Positions 43,127-54,060 of a stretch of 64,000 nt of DNA are shown piece after piece. The DNA is from Xiphydria camelus (taxonomy: Eukaryota; Arthropoda; Insecta; Hymenoptera; Xiphydriidae): the NCBI GenBank assembly GCA_963678675.1, contig OY783193.1, forward strand, positions 999,501 through 1,063,500. Direction: 5' to 3'. Each line of letters begins with the position of its first letter. The stretch's first letter is position 1. Below the pieces are notes generated by a model. The model ran no database searches and had not been told where the DNA came from. It saw nothing but the letters and a program-made list of their open reading frames with translations. Made by a program: the position numbers and the translations under genes.

Positions 43127-43969
43127 ATCCCGGAAAGGGACTTCAGAACGCGTTGATTTTGATTTGCAGTCGATGGAGCCTCGTCGACTTGAAGGGACTC
43201 AGAACGCGGTTTTCTGCTAACTTTTAGGTCGCAAAAGAAAACCGAAGGAAGAGATCTGCGGGGGGAAGTTACGTTCTTTATGGAGATCGGTTTTTGGACC
43301 GATCGAATTAAATTTTTTACTCACATTAGACCGAAGTTAAATCAGAACTCGCGCGCGAATAATGATCAGGTCTCGGATTTAACTTTAGTCGGAGGTGAAA
43401 TATTCGGACTTTAAATTATCTGAATGTTATTTGATAAAATATCCAATTTGAGGAGCATGAGCAAAACAATATTTCGAAGAATAACGCGAAATGTCGCTAC
43501 GGATACGATATTCCTTTCGTTACTACGTCACTTTTTTATTTTTATTACTCGTATTTACATAGGGTGTTTCTAATGTTTGTAAATACACGGAATTAGTTTT
43601 TATTATTTTATATAAACGCGTGTGTGCACTCGTTACTATATGTATCATCTCACTTGTATGTTTCTCGCACTAAGCATTGGTCATGTGTATCTCATTAAGG
43701 ACGTAGAAATTTTCAGATTTGTAGTTAAAAATAAATCATTTACACTGTATTCCGACATTTATTTATTGAGAAACGATATAGCTTTTCTTTTCGAGGTAGC
43801 GCAAATTAAATTATAATATCTTCTTTGCGAGATTAATGTAAGTGCGATGATCGAACATTAAAAAAAATTAATTCCTTGGAGATGTACATTAGTAAAAATC
43901 TATCGACAAACAAAGTAATTCTGTAACGAGAATATCGAATGATCTTTTTCTGGTTAGCTTGTAAAATAT
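43127..43969. other. 3' UTR and intergenic DNA
   Basis: AT-rich DNA after the stop of the unrecognised gene, with AATAAA at 43730-43735. No coding frame or repeat stands out. Confidence 0.5.
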
Positions 43970-45279
43970 TCACAACAATACGTCTACTGGTGATGTAGAG
44001 TTGTTATTGTAGGTACAGCTTTCTCTTTTTAGAGATCCTTTAGTCGTTTCGCTCTTGCTCTGCCCTCCTGGCATAGATGGCTCTCTATCGCTTGTGGTAA
44101 AGTCTATTTCCGGCCAGCTGAAATTTAATTAATAACAATCGACGTTAATATTGCACACAGTCGAGCGCGAAAAATAATTTACGTACCAAAATAATTGCGA
44201 AGAGTGTTGTCGTTGACTCCTGGAAACGTTAACAACGCGAGTCTTGTTCTGAGAATTCTTGGCGGCGGTCATCTTCTTGGCATTCGACGTAAAGGCGATT
44301 TTCTCTTCCTCTAATTCTGCCAACTGCGTGGATCCCGAGGCGGGAGGACCATATTGTAATTGCGAACATTTTTAAAATACCAGGAACTCGTTATTGTTCT
44401 CCAAGAGTTACCTCGGTATTGACTTTTTGCAGCTGGTTTTTATAATGCAAAGTACACTCATTCAGATCCCGATGGTGCTTCGCTTCTAACGTTTTCATAT
44501 CTTCCTGATATTTGTCGTTCAGGATGGCTATTTACGTTCGCATCATCTCCATCTCATCCTCCAGCTTTTGAACTAGACCATCGTAATAGCGTTTAAAATA
44601 ATTAAGTCACGTATATAAAATATGCTAGTAATTTTTTGTCAAAGAATTCGCGAAGCGTCCTCGTAGGAAATAGAACTAACTCTGCTCCTCATTTTCGCGA
44701 CGCGCTCGTTCCTACTGTTCGTTTGTGGAAAACCACAAATCGTCGTAATTTCATTGCAACTGCTCATTGGACTCGCGCAAGTATTTATTTTCCTCATTGG
44801 CTCTACCTATCCATATCTTGTGCTCCTTCACATTGTTAAGAGCCGTTAACAACTCTTTCGCGCGCTTTCGATTCCTCGCGCTCAATATTCGCGACGATTC
44901 CAACTCTTTTTCTTGCGCCCCGAGCAACTCCTTCTGCGCGGAGTTCTCTTTCTTCAACGTATCGTACGCCTGGAAAAATCCACTGGGCATTTTAGTTATT
45001 GTATTTATATTCATTGAGACAAGAAGCAATGCGCTCCCTGTGGCAATACAGTAATTAGATAACGGATCGTGGGATGAAATCCTTGATTGGGCTCGAATGT
45101 GAATGGAAGGCGAGCGCTCATTTCGCAATAGAAATTTCCATTTCTCGCTGTACGTAGTATGTTACGTTAAAATGTACAGATATGCAATTGTTTAGTATCA
45201 TTCAATCTACTACTGTATGTACATTGCGGAACCTCGCGAAATTATCAACCAAGGCTTCTAAATCGTCTTGAAGATTCAT
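43970..45279 (-). pseudogene. Damaged coiled-coil protein gene
   Basis: The exons read, from ATG at 45279: 45279-45223 (MNLQDDLEALVDNFARFRN), 44969-44734 (AYDTLKKENSAQKELLGAQE...), about 44597-44412 (LVQKLEDEMEMM...), 44323-44187 (LAELEEEKIAFTSNAKK...) and 44117-43970, ending in TGA. Most junctions keep phase, and the heptad-like Glu/Lys/Leu content indicates a long coiled coil. Two in-frame stops break it: TGA at 44751-44753 after ESNEQLQ, and TAA near 44532 after EMEMMRT. The third exon also lacks a visible acceptor. It is therefore probably a recent pseudogene of a conserved gene; assembly errors are the alternative, because the last two exons are intact and well spliced. I cannot name the family. 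Confidence 0.5.
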
Positions 45280-45789
45280 CTTTGTTATTATCGCATCACA
45301 GGATCATCCTTGGCCAGTCGCCCGAAAGAAACTATTCGTGTTCCCGAGCCTTTTTTTTACAGCTTCTTTTCCTGCTGTAGATTTCGCTGAAATCGCGCAT
45401 TGTGGCGGTCGCGACCCCACGCTCTGGCGGACGAGCCAGGAACCTCGTAGAGCGACCACCTTTCCTTTCTTCCCTATCACATAACCCATGACTTGTTTTC
45501 TTCCGGTATGCAGTCCCTGGAAGTAGTCCGGCGTCTCGGCGAGCGTATGTCATGTGTTAGAGTCTAGTGAGAACGACCGGTTGCAATAAAGATCTCTTCG
45601 TTATTTATGTACAGATAACTACTGAGCCTTCCTTGCGTCCGATCCGTTCCGCGATCTGTAGGGAGTGGACTGACTCCCACACACGTTATATAATTATAAC
45701 CTAAAAATTGTAAAAATTGAGCGCACTGCAATTCTCTTCGCGATTACATTTTAACATCGCGGGTTAAGAGTATCTACGATTGGTTTAAG
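45280..45789. other. Intergenic, divergent promoter region
   Basis: This 510-bp stretch separates the damaged coiled-coil gene (minus) from TRMT10C (plus) and must hold the TRMT10C promoter. The central part is moderately GC-rich with no TATA box. The minus frames in it (45304-45553) are not supported. Confidence 0.4.
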
Positions 45790-47153
45790 ATGTATAGACG
45801 CGTGCTTCAGAATTTCTCGGGCCTGAGAAAAAAATTTAATTCAACGATAAGCAGCCACAGCAACGAGTGCACTTTATTTTCGCGTTTACACGCGAACGCG
45901 GTTATCCAACGCGCGTGCGATTATTCCGAAGGAACAAAAATCCAGAGCCCGGAGGACCTGCAGTCTTTCCTAGCCTCCAATCCAGAAATGGAAACGAAGT
46001 ATAAAGTAGTGCAACTGGAGATGGATGTATTACGACAAGGCGGGGAAAGAGTTCCAGAGAATATAAAGCCAGATGAGTGGCACGAGATTCTTCATCTACA
46101 AAGCCGCAGCATGAGAAGGTTGAACTTTATTCCTTTCTGCTTGAATTCTCTTGCTTTATCGATATCGTCTCTGTAACATCAGAGTCTTGTTACAGGAAAT
46201 TCTATGATCATTTATTTGTAAAAGAAGTAAAGAGGAAAAAAGAAATTATGGAGAAAGAAGAACGTAGAATAGAGAAAAGGAAGCATCATGAAGAATTTGA
46301 AAAAGAGTTCCGAAATAGAGATGATATTATCTATAAACTCTTTTTCAATTCGATGTTTCTACGTTTCACTCAGGGTCGGATAAACAAACAATACCATTGG
46401 AATATGAAGAACGCCATGCTCTTTGGGCAAAAACTTGTTATAGATTGTGGCTACGATGAATACATGAATCATCAAGAGTATCACAGTTGTGCTAGACAAC
46501 TACTATATGCGTTTTCAAGCAATCGACAGTCGAGAGATCCGTTCGACCTTTACTTTTGCAATGCAAATATGAAAGGGAGACTTATGCACTTACTTAATGG
46601 CTTTATACCAACTATTTACGAACCTGAATTTCCATTGCACATCACTCCAAAGTCTTATTTGGATTTGTTCGATAAGAAGGATCTGGTGTACCTCACTCCA
46701 CATTGTCAGAACGAAATGAACATTTTCGATCCGACCGCGGTGTACATTATTGGTGGATTAGTCGACAGGGTATGTATTATTTTTCATTTTAATTTATATC
46801 ATTTGTAGATACACGTTTAAACATCCACTCCGTGTTAATTTCGCTTCGGCTGCCTTCCATTTCAGGGGTCGTCCAAACCACTGTCACTGGCAAAAGCAAA
46901 GAAAGAGGGAATTCGTATGGCCAAACTTCCTTTAGATACATATCTAAACTGGGGAGGAGGATCGGGCAAGAATCTCACATTGAATCAAGTTGTCGATATT
47001 TTGTTGGATATCCGTGACATGGGTTGGGTCAAGGCCTTGGAGCACGTACCAACCAGAAAATTAGCAGAGTCTAGATTGAGGAAGTTAGAAAATAAGGCAA
47101 GGAAAACTATGGAGGCAATGGATGGAAGTGATTTTTCCAAGAAAGCTCAATGA
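45790..47153 (+). CDS. TRMT10C: Mitochondrial RNase P protein 1 / tRNA m1R9 methyltransferase
   Basis: Exons 45790-46118, 46196-46769 and 46866-47153 join in phases 2 and 0 and give 396 residues. The N-terminus is basic and Asp/Glu-poor (MYRRVLQNFSGLRKKFNSTI), as expected of a mitochondrial presequence. A charged helical segment (KRKKEIMEKEERRIEKRK) precedes the SPOUT-fold TRM10 domain (about 150-370). Its core motifs are visible: LVYLTPHCQNEM, YIIGGLVDR ending at residue 301, LSLAKAKKEGIRMAKLPLDT and LTLNQVVDILLDIRDMGW. With SDR5C1 this protein methylates position 9 of mitochondrial tRNAs, and with PRORP it forms the protein-only RNase P that cuts tRNA 5' ends. The fly homologue is roswell. 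Introns are only 77 and 96 bp. Confidence 0.92.
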
Positions 47154-47663
47154 AGTCCGAATACTTAAAGCGGAGATTCGGAGTTCAGAAGGAGGGAATG
47201 TAAATACATATTTGTGTTATTCGTAATTTGTATAGTAGGAATAATAAAAATATTACTGTAAATTGTAAAAAGCTTTATTTATGAGACTATATTTTATATA
47301 AAGTCTTTACTCGCGGTACTGTGTACTGTGGTATAAAAAATGATCACTTTTTCGACACACACGATTACAAACAATCATACAAATTATCTTTAGATTTCAT
47401 AAATAAATATTAAGCTTTATATTTACCTCGTATAAAGTTAGAACTGGTGTCGGACAAGGTCGCTAGGAAATATACCTATGGTGTATTATAGATTGTTATT
47501 GTTATCATTACAGTAGGAGATTACTGCGTAAATGTATGGAGACGCTTGACATCTTATCAGATGTATATATAATTATGCAATTTCCCATTCGAACTTATCA
47601 AGTATCCCTTGAAGTTTTACTTGAGTATGAATAACAAAAATATCTAGCAAATCAGAGACAATG
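47154..47663. terminator. Back-to-back poly(A) region of TRMT10C and FBXL4
   Basis: AATAAA at 47243-47248 serves the plus-strand TRMT10C (90 bases after its stop). TTTATT at 47274-47279 reads AATAAA on the minus strand and can serve FBXL4. Cleavage 10-25 bases after each would make the two transcripts end at, or slightly past, each other. The rest of the interval is AT-rich. Confidence 0.55.
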
Positions 47664-50259
47664 TTACGTGTAATCTAGACCGCTCGCTTGAAAGCTTCGC
47701 TTGATGGATATCCGCGGGTAAAGCTGCCGCCACTCTTGTACCTTCGTGTCGCTAATCGCCTCGCAAAAACTGAGATCGATCATACGCAATTGCGGACAGT
47801 ATAGTAAAAATTTTAAGCACATGTCTGATGTGAGAGACCGTGCTCCTAATAGATCCAGCTGACGTAATCGTCGGCAGGAGAGTAGCGGTTCCAGGTCATT
47901 ATCAGTGAGACCCCGCAACGCGGCTAGGAAGACTTTCTCGAGCAAAGGACAGGAATCGAGCAGTACCCGAAGCGAGTCGCCGGGGGCTCCCATGCCGAGA
48001 CTGCAAAAAGGAATTGAAGGATTTGTGAAAGCTGTAAACTCTACATTTTTTTTTATCCCGGAAGAATGTCGGTCGAAGCGAAAGCATTCGACCGATATCG
48101 TTAACTTACCACCATCCGAAATCGACTTCCCGTAACTGAGTGCAACGCGCGAGTGCGCGAACACCGTAAGGAGTCAGACTGTGCGCCTTCCAAAAATCGA
48201 CGCTCTCTAGATGTCGGCAGGAGTTAGCCATTTCTATCGCGACATCGTCCATGTTCGGGATGTGGTTACATCCCGCTAAATTGAGATGTCTCATGTTCGG
48301 ATTTCTCCTGAGCGTAGCGCACAAAATACCCGCTTCGATGGCCGTTCGATATAGCTCTAATCTTTCGAGCAGTTGGAGATTTATTAATGGCCAAAATCCG
48401 GCGCTCGTAATCGCCACGCAGTTTCGTAAGCATAGCTCTGTAAATTATAATTCATACGTTTTGGACTCCGCGGAGGAGAGTACATCGAGATGTGAGATTA
48501 CCTTTGAGATTTTTGCAAATAAGCGACATCTTCAGAATTACCGAATCGTCGACAAACTGGCAGCAATTCAGTCGCAAGTGCGTCAATTGCGTCCCGCAGG
48601 AATGAAGGAAGTCTTTTAGATCTTGGGGTGCGATACTGTTATAGTTACCGCACCACGAGAGATCTAGTCGTTGCAAGTATTGGCATCTCGGTGCCAGATA
48701 ATTCAACGCATTCGAGTTTATACAGTGCCAATAGGGCTTCAAATTGAGACTAGTGTAGAGTAGCGCGTCGCGTGCTATGTTATTGAAATGCCTGTTGACC
48801 TTGCAACAACGGCAGAGAGACCTTAAGTCTAGATTCGTCAAAATCTTCAACACCGTCTCGTCCTGGAAATACGCGCGTTTCAAACGAACGAATCGTTGCG
48901 TTATCGGTTCTTCGAGAGTCGTGGCATACTCACCGGCAAAACCGAGAAGCTGCCGCACGTGTCGTTCGCCGAATTAGCAGTAGACGACACGTTTATCGTC
49001 GTAGCGGGAAGCGGGACGGCGGGCGTTGCCGAAACGTTGATGTCGCGTATGAGTTTGGGAAAGTCCTCTTGCAGGAACTGCTGCAGACTGTTCAGAGCTT
49101 CTTCGATGGGCGGAACGCAGCGACAGTGCGCGCCCAGTTTGGATGCTAGCTTGCCATTAGGAACTTTATCCATTAATTTACTGTAGGTAGGAACGAACAT
49201 GAATCTGTAAATATGCAGGCTGGCAATGAAGGATTACGTTACTCATGAGTCGCGCGCTCGCAACGTTCGTACCTCTTGTATAATACGCAGTGCTTGCGAA
49301 GCGCGTTCTTGAGTTTCTTTAAGTCCTGATTTGCCCTAGAGCAATCTGGCGTCAAGTTGTGGCAGTCTTCGTTATTGCACCCGGTGCCGCCCAATTCTCG
49401 CAACAGCGTGCTTAAATCGCGGTTTTGAAAACCGATGGTCGGCACGATCAGTTCCGTCGTGCCAATGAGGAGTACAGCGTCTAGCTCCGTATAATAATCC
49501 AACAAAGTGTGATTGAACTCGAGCCTCAGCATTTTCGTTTTGAAATTACACGGTTGCAAGGGGGGTGAGAATATTCGCGGTTTGTGCGGCAGAACCTGCG
49601 GATGTCCGCTCCACAGCTGACACCACCGACCGTCCGCATCCCTAGCCCAAATTCCGACCACACTGCCAGGATTGTAGGTCTCGTATACAGAGATTCTCAC
49701 CGGATAGACATCTCGATGATACTCTACATCTTCGCGATATTGAAAAATAGAAAGACTCGTGTTAGTCTTGTTTTCAACCGTGTGAAATTTACTCGTATAA
49801 TCTTTGTATTAATGACATTTACCTATATAATCTTGGCTAATGACGGAATCATTATTCTGAGGCATATAATCAGTCAATTTGGATGGTGCCTCGTTCCACC
49901 AGTGACCATAAGTTCTCTAAAAATAACGCGTAGATCTATCTTTCGCGATATTACATTGGAGACTCGAAATATGTCTGTGCAAAGTTTATTACACGCCGTG
50001 CTTAAGAATGTAAGAAAAACATGCGACTTACCATGACGAAAGCTTGCGGGAAGTCCCCGTAATCGGGAAACTTGCAAGGGTTTCCCGTGATATTGTACGC
50101 CGTGTAAGAGATGCTGATGTCGCTGCCATACTGAGAGCTAAAATCGCAGACATTCTTTACAAATTGCTCGACAAAGGCAACGGACTCCTCGTTCTCAGAA
50201 CTTTTTTCACTGTCTACCGGTAGCAGTTCCACGTCGTCACAAGACACCATATCATACAT
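47664..50259 (-). CDS. FBXL4: F-box and leucine-rich repeat protein 4
   Basis: Seven exons (50259-50032, 49916-49823, 49729-49273, 49204-48934, 48862-48502, 48437-48110, 48000-47664) join with agreeing phases and give 691 residues. The N-terminal half matches the FBXL4 beta-sandwich region (FVKNVCDFSSQYGSD, YGDFPQAFVM|RTYGHWWN, LRLEFNHTLLDYYTELDAVL). The F-box begins at about 349 (LPDETVLKILTNLDL), and LRRs run to the end (RLDLSWCGN, RHLNLAGCN, IDLSFCEA, ISIKRSFQ). In mammals FBXL4 acts at mitochondria in an SCF ubiquitin ligase that limits BNIP3/NIX mitophagy receptors; human mutations cause mtDNA depletion. The start used is the first ATG of exon 1 and gives no clear presequence. The frame is open upstream to an AG near 50308, so a further 5' exon may encode it. 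One intron is only 71 bp. Confidence 0.93.
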
Positions 50260-50855
50260 CAATGGCAAATACGATATCGTTAAATCACGTTCGATGGGAG
50301 CAATGACTTATCAATTGTTAAATACGCGGAGTTTGTTAAAATATATTCGTTGTAGTTGTTGTCGTTCTATTACTACCATCTCGTGGTGTCTCTTCGAGCG
50401 AGCGCGGAATAACGTGATCAAATTTTAGTTAGAACTTGGACTTAGGACGAACTACTGTGTTTTACGAGTATTGTGTAACTGCGCTTGTTGACAGATCTAA
50501 ATGTCATCAAATGTTGGTTGACGGACAGTGCAACGCCATTTTGAACTTAAACAGCTGTTCGGGGTCCATAGTAGCGCCTCCATGGCGAAAATGTTGGAAC
50601 TAAAAATCTTAAAAAATAACTTCATAAAAAATGTTGCCGCAATGAGGTATAGTAGGTACACACACACACACACGAATGGAATAGGTAATATCACAGGCAA
50701 ACATAATAGTTTTCTATAAACAGGGATTTATTTATTCATTCAGCTCGCTTACTTGTATCAAAACACGAACTTATCAAATAGTATGAAGTGTTATCCATTA
50801 AATTATCAATTGCATTGAACATTCTGATGATGAAACGCATTTCATGGTTTCTTCT
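50260..50855. other. Intergenic between SSR3 and FBXL4
   Basis: It contains an AC microsatellite (about 50658-50673), the likely SSR3 poly(A) signal on the minus strand (TTTATT at 50727-50732) and the FBXL4 promoter, with possibly an unseen FBXL4 5' exon. No other gene is seen. Confidence 0.4.
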
Positions 50856-51907
50856 TTATTGCGATCCGGTAGATAACAGGGCCAATAAAGCGCTGGCCGT
50901 TCCAACAGAGAGGATGTAATTAACTGCAGGAGTAAATGTTCTTAGCACGTAAAATGAAGAGATGATAACAAGCGCCAGGAAGAGGGCATTGTTGTAGAAG
51001 ATGGAGAAGGTTGTAGCCTCGTAGTCCGCTACTTCGTTCTTCTTCCATAAGATCCTGAAAATACGATCATATTATTTTGTTTTATTGCTATCATCAAGAT
51101 TTACAATTTCTAGAAAAATCATTTTTATCTACCTCTCATCTTTTTCTTTCTTGTTCATCTTCTTGTCCTCTGCAAGCTTACGGGTCATTTCCCTGGAGAC
51201 CGCATCCTCTCTCTTTACCGCGATCTGTTCAAGAAACAAAGTAGAACATTAGGATGTACACTGTTATTTTGAAAAAAAGATTTACAATAATATTTGCTGG
51301 ATGCCATCGAGACTTACCTTATGTTTAAGGACGAACTTGGTGTTTCTATAAGCAAGTGCAACCAGGTATGTGCTTACAATGGTGATCAGAACGAAGGAAA
51401 TTATATTAGAGTACAAGTCGATCAAATGAATCCTCCAGAAGAGCCCTGCGATAAAATAGACAAATTTGTTACTTTTTTTTGTATTAGGCGCATGATTGAA
51501 AAAGACCTGGCAAAGCATTTTCGCGTATGCCTTCCCAGCGTGGTACAATTATAAATTTAAGCTTGGAAAGTCTCGTTTGTTACATCAATAGAATATCAAA
51601 CATTCGAATCGCAAACTGAGCCAGGTTGCTTTAACAGGGTAATTTTCACTTTGATATACCGACTGATCGACGAGTTATAACATAAGTATTTTAGCGAAAT
51701 CAAAGTACTTGTTATTTTCCAATCTACGGATGAAATCGAAACGATCACCGGACTGGAAACTCAAAATTTATACTCACAGATGGGAATTGCAGTGACGATG
51801 AAGGCATTTCCATAGAACAACGCCGACGATTTCGTGGACACGTTTCTCGAGAAATCCTGCAAGAGAAGTTCCTCTTCCTTGGTGAACTGTTTCGATTTTC
51901 CAGACAT
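50856..51907 (-). CDS. SSR3: Translocon-associated protein subunit gamma
   Basis: Four exons (51907-51778, 51445-51318, 51224-51133, 51054-50856) join with agreeing phases and give 182 residues, close to the 185 of the human protein. It begins [20 protein letters not shown] and ends [10 protein letters not shown]. Two pairs of hydrophobic segments are visible: [16 protein letters not shown] and [20 protein letters not shown] in the N-terminal half, then [19 protein letters not shown] and [17 protein letters not shown] at the C-terminus. A highly charged cytosolic loop ([15 protein letters not shown]) separates them. TRAP-gamma is a four-helix subunit of the TRAP complex next to Sec61 in the ER membrane and helps insertion of some secretory proteins. 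The ATG is the first after an upstream stop-rich region. Confidence 0.95.
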
Positions 51908-52729
51908 TTTATTAAGGTTAATTACTCGCTCGTAACTAATAAAACGCGACCGCTATCAGCTCACGTTGCACCGTACTCTCTAAACAGTTTGAGAGCGGTC
52001 AGTGCGCTTGCGCATAACGATCGTGTGGAAGCGCATCTGAGGACGTGTCTCGGGACGTCATTGGAGTTGTACCAACATTTTCACAAATCACCCTGCCACC
52101 TGTCGGTGCAGCTCGTCCACCTTCTACATATTTTTTTACGTCAGGACGAATTTCAAAATGTAACAAATATCGCTTCTATTTTTTATAGCGACTTTTGTGT
52201 TCAAATCGTCTTATAGCATGAACATCATTTTTTAAATTCTAGCTGTTGACCGTGATTATTGATCGATCCTTGTGGGTAGAAGAGGCTTTTAACGCACGGT
52301 GAGCATCTTCTCACTGCATGATTGTGAGATGGTAATATCGAGTGAAACATCGGCATTTTACCCAACGGGCAGTAGCAATCGTTCAAGATCGTAGTACCAA
52401 CCTTCTCGTATAGGGGCGGTAGTCATGAGACACGGGGTTAAACAGCAAACTGCTTTATTGACTTCATGCCTCGCTTTGATTATCGTGGATTATTACTACA
52501 CCGTAATTAATATTTTCGACCCTTTGGTAATGAAGGTATTACTAATCAGCTTGAATCGATAATTTGTTTAAACGGTGATTTATGTGAATATCTCGGAAAC
52601 AGTGAGAGATCAAACTTGTAGCCGTGTTATGGCATTACCGAATAGAGCGAGTCGAGAATTTATTTAAACGACGAATAATTGCAAATGTCTCAGGGACGGT
52701 AAATTTTCACGAAAAATGCAAAACTAATC
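51908..52729. other. SSR3 promoter and intergenic DNA
   Basis: No gene is seen. The first 150 bases, GC-richer than the rest, should hold the SSR3 promoter; no TATA box is visible. A 75-codon plus frame at 51989-52216 has no recognisable features. Confidence 0.4.
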
Positions 52730-54060
52730 GCGTTTGATAAAATCGGATCGTAGGAATCGAATGTTGCGTTCTCTCACTCTTTCCAACATCGGTTATCGCA
52801 TTCCAAGTCAATTTCAAATGATTCAGAAAATCAAAATAGAACGCGCGAATGAGTGCGAGAAAGAAAAATAGAGGGGTCACACACACAGGAAAGGCTAGGT
52901 GCGACGATGCGCGACTAGTGCTGCCGGTGAGATTTTGGCGCACTAACCCTGCATATGGCGGATTGTACGCGAGCGCGCGGTGTGAAGCTTCCGCCAATTT
53001 ATTTTTTAACGTTAAATTAACGAACAATTCGCGTGTATTCCGGGCGAGCGAGAATCGATGCGGCGCGCGTGAGTATGTATAGCAGTTTGCATGGGAAGGT
53101 TGTCCAATTCTTATAAGAATTCAACGCAGTTTTCCTCGTCGCATTCTTTTCCCGCCCAGTCCTGCGATCGCAAAGTTCTCGAGCGATAATAAATCGCATC
53201 GCAATCCGCGTGGCGACCGAACATTCTTCTAGGACCGAAAATACCGCGTCGTTCTTTTCCGGCATCGATTATCACGTTCCGAATCAATTTCGAAGGATCT
53301 AGAAAATCGATACGAGGCGCGCGACTGAGAGCGAGAGAGAAAGATAGATGGGTTACAGAGAAAGCTAGGCGAGGCGACGCGCGCATCCTCTGTTGGCGCG
53401 TAAAACTTTGCAAATTGCAAATGGCGGTTGGTACGCGAGCGCGCGGTGATCACCTTTCGCCAGTTCATTTTTAATCGAGAAATTAACGAAGCGTCCGCGA
53501 GTATTCCATGTGAACGAGAGTCGAAACGGTATATATATACGCGTGGATTTAGCAGTCCACATTCGAAAGTTCTAGGAACAGAATTCAACTTCCCTCGCGG
53601 CATCCCCCCTTCCCTGGTAAGCCCCGTAACCGCAGCGTCACGGATAACGATAAAATGCATTTTAATCCGATCCCATCGCGATCCGAGTAACGCCGGGACG
53701 ATTTGGACGGATCTTTTAGGATAGAATGTCGCATCAACCGTTTCCAGTATCGCTCGTCACGTTCTAAATGAATCTCGACGGTCAATCGCAATGAAGGAAC
53801 GCAAGAGCGAGACAGATGCGATGCGTCGATCAGTGCTGCCGTGGATTTCACGCGAACCTTCGCGACCTTCGAATCATATGTGCGAGGGTGCAGTGCACTT
53901 CTCTCGTCGATTAATTGACAATCGACGAGATCGATGACGAGTGCGCGAGTGTTCTATGTGAGACGGTGTTTTTGAATACAGTGCATTTGGATATATAGCA
54001 GATCAAATGGATACGGATATAGCAGATCAAACGGATACGGATACAGCAGTTCGAGCTCGA
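52730..54060. repeat. Three diverged tandem units of about 480 bp
   Basis: Unit A starts near 52735, B near 53205 and C near 53695. Landmarks recur in order: CATTCCAAGTCAATTTC (52798) / CGTTCCGAATCAATTTC (53274) / CGTTCTAAATGAATCTC (53759); GTACGCGAGCGCGCGGTG in A (52964) and B (53430); TAAATTAACGA in A and GAAATTAACGA in B; CGTGTATTCC / CGAGTATTCC / CGAGTGTTCT near the end of each. Spacing is 466-486 bp. C is shortened in its second half. On the minus strand A carries a 106-codon frame (NKLAEASHRALAYNPPYA) and B a related frame (NELAKGDHRALAYQPPFA) that is broken by a frameshift. No known family is recognised. Confidence 0.8.
53991..54050 (+). repeat. Minisatellite of ~24 bp, 2.5 copies
   Basis: ATATAGCAGATCAAATGGAT plus ACGG is followed by ATATAGCAGATCAAACGGAT plus ACGG and then ATACAGCAG. 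The copies differ by one base, so they are recent compared with the surrounding 480-bp array, in whose third unit they lie. Confidence 0.8.
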
